Assembly (NCBI GenBank): GCA_002335115.1
Contig: DDCR01000053.1
Location: 1-8,400, forward strand
Direction: 5' to 3'
Source of the DNA: Oceanospirillaceae bacterium UBA2001
GTDB taxonomy: Bacteria > Pseudomonadota > Gammaproteobacteria > Pseudomonadales > Balneatricaceae
DNA length: 8,400 nt
Part shown: positions 1 to 5,933 of the stretch, piece after piece
Layout of the letters: the number at the start of each line of letters is the position of its first letter
Numbering within the stretch: the first letter of the stretch is position 1
The notes under the pieces: generated by a model
Told to the model about the DNA's origin: nothing
The model's input: the letters and a program-made list of their open reading frames with translations, nothing else
The model's database searches: none
Position numbers and translations under genes: made by a program

Positions 1-40
1 TGTCCACGACAGAACCCGGCTTATGTGGCGGGCTTTCTCA
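1..40 (+). ncRNA. rnpB: RNase P RNA, 3' end (partial)
   Basis: This is the 3' tail of the catalytic RNA of ribonuclease P, which removes 5' leaders from precursor tRNAs. Seen: the stretch at 1-24 reads as the universally conserved 3' segment of bacterial type A RNase P RNA, including ACAGAACCCGGCTTA at 10-24, which forms one strand of the P4 core. From memory it matches the E. coli RNA over about 24 bases before diverging. The following GTGGCGGGCTTTCTC (25-39) should be the 3' strand of the terminal helix P1, whose partner lies before the window. The mature 3' end is therefore estimated near 38-41, by analogy with E. coli. The rest of the RNA is outside the window. A T8 run at 62-69 may mark transcript termination, but I see no clear hairpin in front of it. 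Confidence 0.9.
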
Positions 41-177
41 CTTTTTAGTTTGTTGCCTGTCTTTTTTTTAATCGTTGCTTTAAGTTGGATCTGAATTTGC
101 TCAGCGTTTGCTTTAATTAAACACTAATGTTTGTGCCCATGCGATTGGGTCTTTGCTGGTCTTACTTTGCCAACACC

Positions 178-201
178 AACACCATCGTAAACACCATCGT
201 C
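178..201. repeat. two-copy 12-bp tandem repeat
   Basis: AACACCATCGTA at 178-189 is followed directly by AACACCATCGTC at 190-201, with 11 of 12 bases identical. An extra AACACC half-unit precedes it at 172-177. Read on the minus strand, the unit encodes a repeating Asp-Gly-Val pattern. With so few copies it may be the remnant of a repetitive coding sequence or a simple slippage product. No function can be assigned. Confidence 0.6.
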
Positions 202-379
202 AAAACGTCAACTATTCTCTCTGTATCTGCATCGCATCAGCAGTCCTATAAAAGTTTCTTGGTCACAGTTAATATCAGCATTGCCATTACCATCGAGACA
301 AGTCTCTGCATCAACACTGCCATTAACATAGGCTTAGAGCTGGTTTAGAAAACATTGTGGAGCAGGGCCAGATTACGCT

Positions 380-408
380 TTTCGCAGTGTCTTTTCTCAA
401 GTTATGCT
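380..408 (+). promoter_or_regulatory. possible sigma70 promoter for the NUDIX gene
   Basis: A TATGCT hexamer at 403-408 (4 of 6 matches to TATAAT) lies 35 nt before the start codon of the NUDIX gene. The sequence 17 nt upstream, TTTCGC at 380-385, is a poor -35 match. The call rests mainly on position: no promoter is visible closer to the gene, and the preceding transcript, rnpB, should end near 40-70. Weak evidence. Confidence 0.25.
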
Positions 409-443
409 AAGCTTCCCGATTTACTGACCTGTGGAGATTTTTT

Positions 444-899
444 ATGCGCCATCGCATCAGAGCGGCGGGTATCTTGGTTGATCAAGATCGTATTTTAATG
501 GTCAACGAAAACGATGATGGGCGTTCTTATTGGGTGCCTCCGGGCGGCGGTTTTGAGACCCAAGACGGCAATACACGAAACACGGTGAAGCGAGAGGTGT
601 GGGAGGAGACCGGCTTAACTGTCTGTGTGGGCGAGCTTTTGTTTGTGCGGGAGTTTGGTGAGGTTTCCAGAAGTATTTATCATGTAGAGCAGTTTTATCT
701 TGTTGATCAATGGCAAGGGGAGGTTTCTTTAAAAAATTTGGCAACATTGACTGAAGAAATAAGGTCCATTACTCAAGCTCGTTGGTTAACAAAGCAGGAG
801 CTTGGCGAACTGGATGTGTTCCCACCACAATTAAAAGACCTATTGTGGGATAAGTTAGATCGAGCTGATCTATCAATTGTGCACTTAGGCTACTCATAA
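444..899 (+). CDS. NUDIX hydrolase domain protein
   Basis: A 151-residue single-domain protein of the NUDIX superfamily, whose members hydrolyse a nucleoside diphosphate linked to another moiety (X) with divalent metal. Seen: an N-terminal beta strand typical of the fold (RIRAAGILVDQDRILMV, 4-20), then WVPPGGG at 30-36, and the catalytic helix KREVWEETGL at 49-58 with the metal-binding glutamates E51, E54 and E55. The box is not canonical. GGG and the first Glu (E38) are present, but the loop has T-Q-D-G-N where P-G-E-S is usual, so the glutamate of GX5E is replaced by D41 or G42 depending on alignment, with about one extra residue. The substrate cannot be inferred. The start is supported by GGAG at 433-436, 7 nt before the ATG. 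The stop lies 6 nt before the next gene, so the two are probably co-transcribed. The family call is firm; activity and substrate are open. Confidence 0.9.
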   Translation: MRHRIRAAGILVDQDRILMVNENDDGRSYWVPPGGGFETQDGNTRNTVKREVWEETGLTVCVGELLFVREFGEVSRSIYHVEQFYLVDQWQGEVSLKNLATLTEEIRSITQARWLTKQELGELDVFPPQLKDLLWDKLDRADLSIVHLGYS

Positions 900-905
900 A
901 CTGCT

Positions 906-1613
906 ATGACATCGATGTTAGAAAAAGTAGCCATGCATGGCATTGTGGTAATTATTAAGCGCACTCACCGCAAAGCCAGTGTGGGTTTTAGAATGTCATT
1001 GGGGCAGTTAGTCGTTTTGGTGCCTCATAAAATGCCAAGGTCTCAAATCGACCGTTTACTAGAGTCTAAAAGTGACTGGATACTAGCAAAATTGGCAATG
1101 CAGGGCCCGTTTATACCGCCGGTTCAAAGACGGTATGAGGCGGGGGAAAGGCTGGTTTTTTTAGACCAAGAGCTAATTTTGCAGATTTCTTTGGGAAGTC
1201 ACAGCACCAAACTCAAGGGTGCTAATGAACTCAGTGTGAGCGTTCCTCGCGTCAATCCGATATGGATACGTAATGCCCTTGTGCGCTGGTATAAGCTGCA
1301 AGCGCAAGAGCATATAGAGCAGCGGGTTAGTCACTTTGCACCCTTAGTGGGTGCTTGGCCGAAAAAGATTGACGTTAAAACGTATCGAGCCCGCTGGGGT
1401 AGCTGTAATCATCGGGGTGAAGTGCAATTTAACTGGAAGTTGATGATGGCACCCCGTGCAGTCGTTGATAGTGTGGTAGTTCACGAGTTGTGCCATCTGC
1501 TGCATATGCACCATGGCCCTGAGTTTTGGGCTCAAGTAAAACGTGTGTTGCCAAATTACGCAGATGCAAAGCAATGGCTTAAAGAGGAAGGTCATAGGCT
1601 ATGCCTCGATTGA
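906..1613 (+). CDS. YgjP-like (DUF45) metallopeptidase-domain protein
   Basis: A 235-residue protein of the YgjP/DUF45 family (M48-like zinc metallopeptidase fold). The cellular role of this family is poorly defined; I recall a report of nucleotide pyrophosphatase activity for E. coli YgjP but cannot verify it here. Seen: an N-terminal beta-rich part (about 10-110) with the family's IKRTHRKASVGFRM segment, the signature YRARWGSC at 160-167, and the zinc motif HELCH at 193-197 followed by HMHHGPEFW (200-208), in which H203 is the expected third ligand and E194 the catalytic glutamate. All expected metal residues are present, and the length is normal for the family. No signal peptide or membrane segment is visible, so it is likely cytoplasmic. 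The start is uncertain: neither ATG 906 nor ATG 915 has a clear Shine-Dalgarno, and M10 (933) would begin nearer the usual family N-terminus. It lies 6 nt after the NUDIX gene and probably shares its transcript. Confidence 0.88.
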   Translation: MTSMLEKVAMHGIVVIIKRTHRKASVGFRMSLGQLVVLVPHKMPRSQIDRLLESKSDWILAKLAMQGPFIPPVQRRYEAGERLVFLDQELILQISLGSHSTKLKGANELSVSVPRVNPIWIRNALVRWYKLQAQEHIEQRVSHFAPLVGAWPKKIDVKTYRARWGSCNHRGEVQFNWKLMMAPRAVVDSVVVHELCHLLHMHHGPEFWAQVKRVLPNYADAKQWLKEEGHRLCLD

Positions 1614-1639
1614 TATTGATGGCCTTTAAGTATTAAAAT
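1610..1639 (+). promoter_or_regulatory. candidate sigma70 promoter of the GntR-family gene
   Basis: TTGATA at 1610-1615 (5 of 6 to TTGACA, overlapping the stop codon of the preceding gene) and TAAAAT at 1634-1639 (5 of 6 to TATAAT) are 18 nt apart. Transcription would start near 1646, about 28 nt before the regulator's ATG at 1674. The -10 region contains the small inverted repeat TATT-AA-AATA (1631-1640), which could be part of an operator but is too short to claim. No terminator is visible after the YgjP-like gene, so read-through from upstream is also possible. Confidence 0.5.
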
Positions 1640-1673
1640 ATCGACATTATCTATAAAGCGACCAAGAAACGTC

Positions 1674-2330
1674 ATGCCCCAAGAAAATTCAGCCGCTAAG
1701 GTGTTGTACCATTTAAAGCACGACATTTTGACAGGCTTCTTTGGGGCTGGCCATAAGCTTAAGATGAGTGTCTTAAAGGCGCGTTATAACGTAGGTGTCA
1801 ATCCATTGCGTGAGGCCTTGTCGCAACTAGTGGTCATGCAGTTGGTGCAAGTGCAGGATCAACGAGGCTATCGAGTATGCCCTGTCACACGAGTGGAATT
1901 GATAGACATCTACCATACACGAGCCCAAATTGAGTCATTATGTGTCGGATTAGCTATCCAAAGGGGTGATGAAGCTTGGGAGGCCGATATCGTTGCTGCA
2001 GCCTATAGACTCCACTCTAATGCTGGATTGCTGCAGGCAGACGGAGATCTCCAAGCTTGGGAGCAACTGCATCAACAGTTTCACTATAGCATCGTCAAAG
2101 GTTGTGGCTCTGAAGAATTGCTCAGGGTGCGTTTAGATCTTTATGAAAAGGCATCTAGATACCGTAATTTATGGCTCACACACAACGCAGGTCATGCCGC
2201 TTTTGATGTCAATCAAATGGAGCATGAACAGCTTGTTTCAGCGGTTCTAGCTAGAGATCTCGAAGTGGCCCAAAAACTAATTTCCCAACATATACTTGTT
2301 CCTAGTCGGGTCTTACAAGAGCTGATTTAA
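1674..2330 (+). CDS. GntR-family transcriptional regulator (FadR/FCD type)
   Basis: A 218-residue DNA-binding regulator. Seen: an N-terminal winged helix-turn-helix (about 5-72) with the GntR pattern, namely the DILTG turn (17-21), the recognition-helix segment NPLREALSQLV (43-53), and the wing QDQRGYRVCPV (61-71). An all-helical FCD effector domain follows (about 75-212), with H137 (in LHQQFH), H184 (in MEHEQL) and H206 (in SQH) at positions where this domain binds a metal ion and a small carboxylate ligand. The family usually controls genes for organic acid, sugar acid or amino acid catabolism, often those next to it. Here the flanking genes are a YgjP-like protein and the cell wall cluster, so no target is obvious and the ligand cannot be predicted. 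The length is normal. The ATG has only a weak purine stretch (AAGAAA, 1664-1669) before it. It appears to be its own transcription unit, with a promoter candidate before it and a weak terminator after it. Confidence 0.9.
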   Translation: MPQENSAAKVLYHLKHDILTGFFGAGHKLKMSVLKARYNVGVNPLREALSQLVVMQLVQVQDQRGYRVCPVTRVELIDIYHTRAQIESLCVGLAIQRGDEAWEADIVAAAYRLHSNAGLLQADGDLQAWEQLHQQFHYSIVKGCGSEELLRVRLDLYEKASRYRNLWLTHNAGHAAFDVNQMEHEQLVSAVLARDLEVAQKLISQHILVPSRVLQELI

Positions 2331-2340
2331 AAACCAATTT

Positions 2341-2363
2341 AAAAGACCATTTCTTGGCCTTTT
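2341..2363 (+). terminator. weak Rho-independent terminator after the GntR-family gene
   Basis: AAAGACCA (2341-2348) can pair with TGGCCTTT (2354-2361) around a 5-nt loop, giving seven base pairs and one A-C mismatch, and the hairpin runs into a short T tract (2359-2363). It lies 10 nt after the regulator's stop codon. The stem has few G-C pairs and the tail is short, so termination may be partial and some transcription could continue into mraZ. Confidence 0.4.
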
Positions 2364-2392
2364 TAGCGTCTCAACCTATCTTTATCTTTTCA

Positions 2393-2422
2393 CTTGCAAA
2401 ATAGTCTTGATCTACCTACACT
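2393..2422 (+). promoter_or_regulatory. candidate promoter of the dcw operon (Pmra)
   Basis: TTGCAA at 2393-2398 and TACACT at 2417-2422, 18 nt apart, each match the sigma70 consensus at 4 of 6 positions. Transcription would start near 2429, at the edge of the MraZ boxes, where a bound repressor would block it. Two alternatives of similar quality exist: TTGGCC 2353-2358 with TATCTT 2376-2381 (17-nt spacer), and TTGATC 2407-2412 with GATAAA 2432-2437 (19-nt spacer, -10 inside the boxes). Position before mraZ is strong support for a promoter somewhere here; which hexamers are used is not settled. Confidence 0.35.
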
Positions 2423-2429
2423 GGTCTGG

Positions 2430-2454
2430 TGGATAAAAGTGGGGGAAAGTGGAT
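2430..2454 (+). promoter_or_regulatory. MraZ operator: three TGGNN direct repeats
   Basis: TGGAT (2430-2434), TGGGG (2440-2444) and TGGAT (2450-2454) are separated by exactly 5 nt each, a strict 10-bp period, and each is preceded by G. This is the layout known for the MraZ binding region before mraZ in E. coli and other bacteria, where TGGGN-type boxes with 5-nt spacers are contacted by the MraZ ring. Two of the three boxes here have TGGAT rather than TGGG. The last box ends 38 nt before the mraZ start codon, so the site implies autoregulation of mraZ and the genes behind it. Confidence 0.8.
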
Positions 2455-2479
2455 ATTTTTCCCCAAATGTAACGTTTTT

Positions 2480-2484
2480 AGGGA
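2480..2484 (+). promoter_or_regulatory. ribosome binding site that fixes the mraZ start
   Basis: AGGGA lies 8 nt before the ATG at 2493. It favours this start over an in-frame ATG at 2394, which would add 33 residues, would be translated across the MraZ boxes and candidate -10 elements, and has no comparable ribosome binding site. Confidence 0.75.
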
Positions 2485-2492
2485 AAAGTCCG

Positions 2493-2960
2493 ATGTTTCG
2501 TGGCGCTGCAGCAATTAATATAGATACCAAAGGACGTATAGCGATGCCAGTACGTTTTCGTGATCTATTAATTGACAAAGTAGAGTCTCAAACCAACCCG
2601 CAGTTAGTGGTCACTATTGATACAGAAGAGCCCTGTTTGATGATCTACCCATTGAATGAATGGGACCTAATCCAGCAGAAATTAGAGCAGTTGCCTAGTT
2701 TCAACCCTAGCGCTAGACGTATACAACGTTTATTGATCGGTCATGCCACAGACTTAGAACTTGATGCTAATGGACGTATATTGTTACCTGCGTTACTTAG
2801 AGAATATGCTCAGTTGAACAAAAAAGTCATGCTCTTAGGTCAAGGAAAAAAAATTGAATTGTGGAGTGAGCCGTTATGGAACACTCGCCGCGAAACCTAT
2901 TTGCAGGCCAGTAGTAATACTGAAGAATTGCCAGAACTATTGCATCAGTTGTCCTTGTAG
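2493..2960 (+). CDS. mraZ: transcriptional regulator MraZ
   Basis: A 155-residue DNA-binding protein of the MraZ family (AbrB-like double-psi/swapped-hairpin fold), which forms ring oligomers and represses the dcw operon. Seen: the N-terminus MFRGAAAINIDTKGRIAMP is typical, and the duplicated DxxxR signature occurs twice, D11-TKG-R15 and D91-ANG-R95, each followed by a hydrophobic pair and a proline (P19, P99). The length is close to that of E. coli MraZ (about 152). The start is chosen from family alignment and the AGGGA ribosome binding site; the longer in-frame opening from 2394 would cover the operator and is not credible. It is the first gene of the cluster, preceded by its expected binding boxes and followed 33 nt later (6 nt if an upstream ATG is used) by rsmH. 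Nothing is truncated. Confidence 0.96.
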   Translation: MFRGAAAINIDTKGRIAMPVRFRDLLIDKVESQTNPQLVVTIDTEEPCLMIYPLNEWDLIQQKLEQLPSFNPSARRIQRLLIGHATDLELDANGRILLPALLREYAQLNKKVMLLGQGKKIELWSEPLWNTRRETYLQASSNTEELPELLHQLSL

Positions 2961-2993
2961 TCAGTTATGGCTGACATTATGAATGGAACTGAA

Positions 2994-3932
2994 ATGAACC
3001 CAGAATTTCACCACAAATCCGTTTTGCTCGATGAAGCCGTAGAACTATTGGTCCATAATAGTGATGGTATTTACATGGATGGCACCTTCGGTCGGGGTGG
3101 ACATAGTCGACTAATCCTGCAGCACCTCAGTTCCCAAGGTCATCTACATGCGTTTGACAAAGACCCATTAGCTGTTGATCAAGCAAAGTTGATGATGGTT
3201 GAAGACACACGTTTATCCATCACTCAGACCTCCTTCGCTCATTTAGACCAATTCTCCCAGCAGCAAAACTGTTTTGGTCAAGTGCATGGGATTCTGCTGG
3301 ATTTAGGCGTTTCATCACCCCAGCTTGATGATGCCACTCGTGGCTTTAGTTTTCAGCATGATGGCCCATTAGATATGCGTATGAATCCTGATGTGGGCGA
3401 ATCTGCAGCCCAATGGATAGCGCGCGCAGATGCTGAAGAAATAGCCCATGTACTTTATCATTATGGTGAAGAGCGCTTCTCTAGACGCATGGCTCGAGCG
3501 GTCGTGGAGCATCGTCAACAACAGCCAATTACTACGACTAAACAATTAGCCAACATTATTGCGATAGCTAACCCTAAGTGGGAAAAAGGTAAAAACCCCG
3601 CAACTCGAGCATTTCAGGGCATACGTATTCACATTAATGAAGAATTAAAAGATCTAGAGTTAGGTTTACATGCGGCCCTTGAAGCGTTGGCTCCGGGTGG
3701 CCGGCTAGTGGTGATTAGTTTTCATTCTCTAGAAGACCGCATTGTTAAGCGCTTTATGCGCGAACATGCTAAAGGTGACTCCCATATTCCGCGCGGCCTA
3801 CCGGTGACTGAAGACCAGCTTAATCGGCGCCTTATTTTATTGAGCAAGGCCCGCAAACCATCTCCTCATGAAATTGACATTAACCCTCGATCCCGAAGTG
3901 CAGTAATGCGCGTGGCAGAAAAAATCGCATGA
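2994..3932 (+). CDS. rsmH: 16S rRNA (cytosine(1402)-N(4))-methyltransferase RsmH
   Basis: An S-adenosylmethionine-dependent methyltransferase (formerly MraW) that modifies N4 of C1402 in the decoding centre of 16S rRNA. Seen, numbering from the ATG at 2994: the family opening [11 protein letters not shown] (6-16), the SAM-binding motif [10 protein letters not shown] (29-38), the acidic end of the next strand FDKDP (54-58), and further on [28 protein letters not shown] and [14 protein letters not shown], all hallmark RsmH segments. The C-terminus ([14 protein letters not shown]) is also typical. Two upstream in-frame ATGs (2967, 2979) exist. I prefer 2994 because it has GGAA at 2985-2988 and gives 312 residues, close to E. 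coli's 313, whereas 2967 has no ribosome binding site. The stop codon overlaps the ftsL start (ATGA). Confidence 0.96.
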   Translation: MNPEFHHKSVLLDEAVELLVHNSDGIYMDGTFGRGGHSRLILQHLSSQGHLHAFDKDPLAVDQAKLMMVEDTRLSITQTSFAHLDQFSQQQNCFGQVHGILLDLGVSSPQLDDATRGFSFQHDGPLDMRMNPDVGESAAQWIARADAEEIAHVLYHYGEERFSRRMARAVVEHRQQQPITTTKQLANIIAIANPKWEKGKNPATRAFQGIRIHINEELKDLELGLHAALEALAPGGRLVVISFHSLEDRIVKRFMREHAKGDSHIPRGLPVTEDQLNRRLILLSKARKPSPHEIDINPRSRSAVMRVAEKIA

Positions 3933-4258
3933 AAGACATGAGCGAAAACCTTAATTTATGGTTAACACGCGCAAGCTTGCAGGCTCAGCGCTATGCCATG
4001 TTGTTGGGGATCTTTTTGCTCGTAGGCTTAGTTATTAGTGCGCAATTAGTTGTTTATACTTCGTTTTTGGCCAGAGGCCATATTAACCATCTGCATCAGC
4101 TAGAAAGAGACCGCAACGACATGCAGGTGGAATGGGGTCAGCTATTAATAGAGCAAAGTGCTTGGGCGTCCCATAGTCGGGTTGAATCGATTGTGATTGA
4201 GCAGCTTAAAATGGGTGTGCCACCTGCTCAAGACATCGTTTTGGTGCGCCAGTTATGA
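3929..4258 (+). CDS. ftsL: cell division protein FtsL
   Basis: A small bitopic inner-membrane protein of the divisome that forms a complex with FtsB and FtsQ and helps activate FtsW-FtsI. Seen in its 109 residues: a short cytoplasmic N-terminus, one membrane segment (about 22-47, [20 protein letters not shown] and following), then a periplasmic heptad-like helix (about 52-90), and the family-typical tail with [19 protein letters not shown] and LKMGVPP. The start overlaps the rsmH stop and the stop overlaps the ftsI start, both as ATGA, which points to coupled translation. M4 (3938) is an alternative start. The identity rests on the pattern of the C-terminal half plus position; FtsL proteins are otherwise poorly conserved. 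Confidence 0.93.
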   Translation: MKDMSENLNLWLTRASLQAQRYAMLLGIFLLVGLVISAQLVVYTSFLARGHINHLHQLERDRNDMQVEWGQLLIEQSAWASHSRVESIVIEQLKMGVPPAQDIVLVRQL

Positions 4259-5931
4259 ACGCCATGGAGTACCCATGGCGTATGCGCTGGGTATGGTTGA
4301 TATTACTTCTTGCAGCAGCGGCTGTGGCATGGCGTTTGGTGCACCTGAATTTAACTGAGCGATCTTTTTTAATGCGCCAAGGCGATGCGCGAATGGAACG
4401 TCAAGTTCTCATTCCTGCTCATAGAGGCATGATTTTAGATCGTCGCGGAGAGCCTCTGGCCGTAAGTGCGCCGGTGGTTAGTTTATGGGCTAACCCTCAA
4501 GCATTAGGTAAGGACATAGGGCAAGCCAAACAGGTTGCGCAAGGTTTAGGGTTGCCAGAAGTTGCCTTTTTAAAACGTTTAGAACGTCTAAAAAACAAAG
4601 AATTTATGTACCTTAAACGGCATGTCAATCCTGCTGCTGCTGCGTCCTTTTTGGCCTATGATTGGCCAGGCGTGCATGGTGTTGAGGAATTTCACCGCTA
4701 CTACCCAGCGGCTGAAGTAGCGACTCATTTAGTGGGTTTTAACAATGTTGATGACCAAGGGCAAGAGGGTATGGAACTGGCATATGACGCTTGGTTGCAG
4801 GGCACCTCAGGTAAAAAAGTAGTACAAAAAGACCGCACTGGGCGCACCGTTAAGGATCTAAGGCTACTTTCTAACGCTCAACCTGGCAAGGATTTAAACC
4901 TAAGCATTGATTTACGCATGCAGTATGCTGCCTATCGCGAACTCAAAGCTGTTGTGCAGCAGCACCAAGCTAATTCAGGCTCTGCAGTGGTGTTAGACGT
5001 GCAGACAGGAGAAATATTGGCCATGGTTAACCAACCGGCCTACAACCCCAATAACCGATCAGTCATGAACATCGATAGTTTGCGTAACCGAGCTTTGACT
5101 GATGTGCTTGAACCGGGTTCGACCATGAAACCTCTGACTATCGCAGCAGCGTTAATGAGCGGTCAATATGATCTTGATAGTGAAGTGGATACCAGTCCCG
5201 GATTTGTAAAAGTCAAACGTAAGACGATCCGTGATCACCGCAACTATGGCGTACTCGACATTACGGGCATTATTACTAAATCCAGTAATGTGGGTGTTAC
5301 TAAATTAGCTTTATCTTTACCTGATCAAAGTGTCAGGGAAACTTTTTATAGCTTTGGCTTAGGGCAAGCGACAGCCAGTGGTTTCCCGGGTGAAAGCTCA
5401 GGTATTCTGCCGAACTACCCTAAGTGGAATCCAATTAATTTAGCCACCATGTCTTATGGCTATGGTATCGCTGTCACTCCCGTGCAATTAGCCCAAGCCT
5501 ATGGAGTATTTGCCAGCTATGGACTCAAACGCCCAGTGTCAATTTTGAAACAAGAAAAAGTCCCCGAAGCAGAACGAGTAATGCCCGAGCATTTAGCCAA
5601 GCAAGTGGTTGCTATGCTAGAGACGGTGACCCAAAAAGGCGGTACGGGCACTCGCGCCAGAGTGCCCATGTATCGAGTAGCTGGAAAAACGGGCACGGTG
5701 CATAAACCCTCGAAAGATGGGGGTTATGATGACGATGTTTATGCTGCCGTTTTTGCAGGTATGGCGCCAGCCTCGAAGCCACGCTTGGTGTGTGTGGTAA
5801 TTATAGATAACCCTAAGGGTGAACAATATTATGGTGGCGAAGTGGCTGCTCCCGTATTTTCTCGCATTATGACCGAGAGTTTACGTCTTTTAAATGTGGC
5901 ACCAGATAATCTGCTGCCATCACCAGGTTAA
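4255..5931 (+). CDS. ftsI: peptidoglycan D,D-transpeptidase FtsI (penicillin-binding protein 3)
   Basis: The septal class B penicillin-binding protein, which cross-links peptidoglycan peptides at the division site in partnership with FtsW. Seen in its 558 residues: an N-terminal membrane anchor (about 12-31), the pedestal domain beginning with RQVLIPAHRGMILDRRGEPL (conserved RGxIxDRxG), and the transpeptidase domain with all three catalytic motifs: S289-TM-K292 (nucleophile Ser289), S343-S-N345 and K478-TGT-481. SYGYGIAVTPVQLAQAY, a strongly conserved segment, lies between the last two. The length is somewhat below that of E. coli (588), as in many other gammaproteobacteria. The ATG overlaps the ftsL stop; ATG 4264 is a possible alternative. 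It is the expected target of beta-lactams that act on PBP3. Nothing suggests loss of function. Confidence 0.97.
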   Translation: MNAMEYPWRMRWVWLILLLAAAAVAWRLVHLNLTERSFLMRQGDARMERQVLIPAHRGMILDRRGEPLAVSAPVVSLWANPQALGKDIGQAKQVAQGLGLPEVAFLKRLERLKNKEFMYLKRHVNPAAAASFLAYDWPGVHGVEEFHRYYPAAEVATHLVGFNNVDDQGQEGMELAYDAWLQGTSGKKVVQKDRTGRTVKDLRLLSNAQPGKDLNLSIDLRMQYAAYRELKAVVQQHQANSGSAVVLDVQTGEILAMVNQPAYNPNNRSVMNIDSLRNRALTDVLEPGSTMKPLTIAAALMSGQYDLDSEVDTSPGFVKVKRKTIRDHRNYGVLDITGIITKSSNVGVTKLALSLPDQSVRETFYSFGLGQATASGFPGESSGILPNYPKWNPINLATMSYGYGIAVTPVQLAQAYGVFASYGLKRPVSILKQEKVPEAERVMPEHLAKQVVAMLETVTQKGGTGTRARVPMYRVAGKTGTVHKPSKDGGYDDDVYAAVFAGMAPASKPRLVCVVIIDNPKGEQYYGGEVAAPVFSRIMTESLRLLNVAPDNLLPSPG

Positions 5932-5933
5932 CA

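Larger units (their letters stand above)
41..443. other. intergenic region without a supported gene
   Basis: About 400 bases separate rnpB from the first protein gene. Seen: a T8 tract at 62-69; a 12-bp direct repeat at 178-201; and a forward open frame at 127-348 whose Thr/Ile/Asn/Ser-rich product resembles no family I know and has no Shine-Dalgarno sequence, so I do not call it. On the minus strand, 333 down to 211 is open for 41 codons and reads as an Asp/Asn/Gly/Cys-rich peptide (NGSVDAETCLDGNGNADINC). It ends in a TGA at 208-210 and then continues in the same frame, with DDGVYDGVGVGK, to a TAG at 124-126. This could be the remnant of a secreted Asp-rich protein, or chance. A possible promoter for the downstream gene lies near 380-408. 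Confidence 0.6.

Noticed and set aside
127..348. 73-residue forward open frame after rnpB
   Set aside because: No ribosome binding site, no recognisable domain, composition dominated by Thr/Ile/Asn/Ser from short repeats; the opposite strand reads at least as protein-like.
254..1670. 11-bp inverted match GACCAAGAAAC (complement at 254-264, direct at 1660-1670)
   Set aside because: Matches of this length are expected by chance in 8.4 kb, and the flanks do not extend the match.
1..2400. Integration of a mobile element at the rnpB 3' end
   Set aside because: I looked for a second copy of the rnpB 3' end, an integrase or terminal repeats near the accessory genes and saw none.
2394..2492. 33-residue N-terminal extension of MraZ
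   Set aside because: It would be translated across the operator boxes and candidate -10 elements, lacks a ribosome binding site, and the family N-terminus (MFRG) with AGGGA before it begins at 2493.
2967..2993. Nine extra N-terminal residues of RsmH from ATG 2967
   Set aside because: No Shine-Dalgarno before 2967; the start at 2994 has GGAA and gives the usual family length. Not excluded outright.
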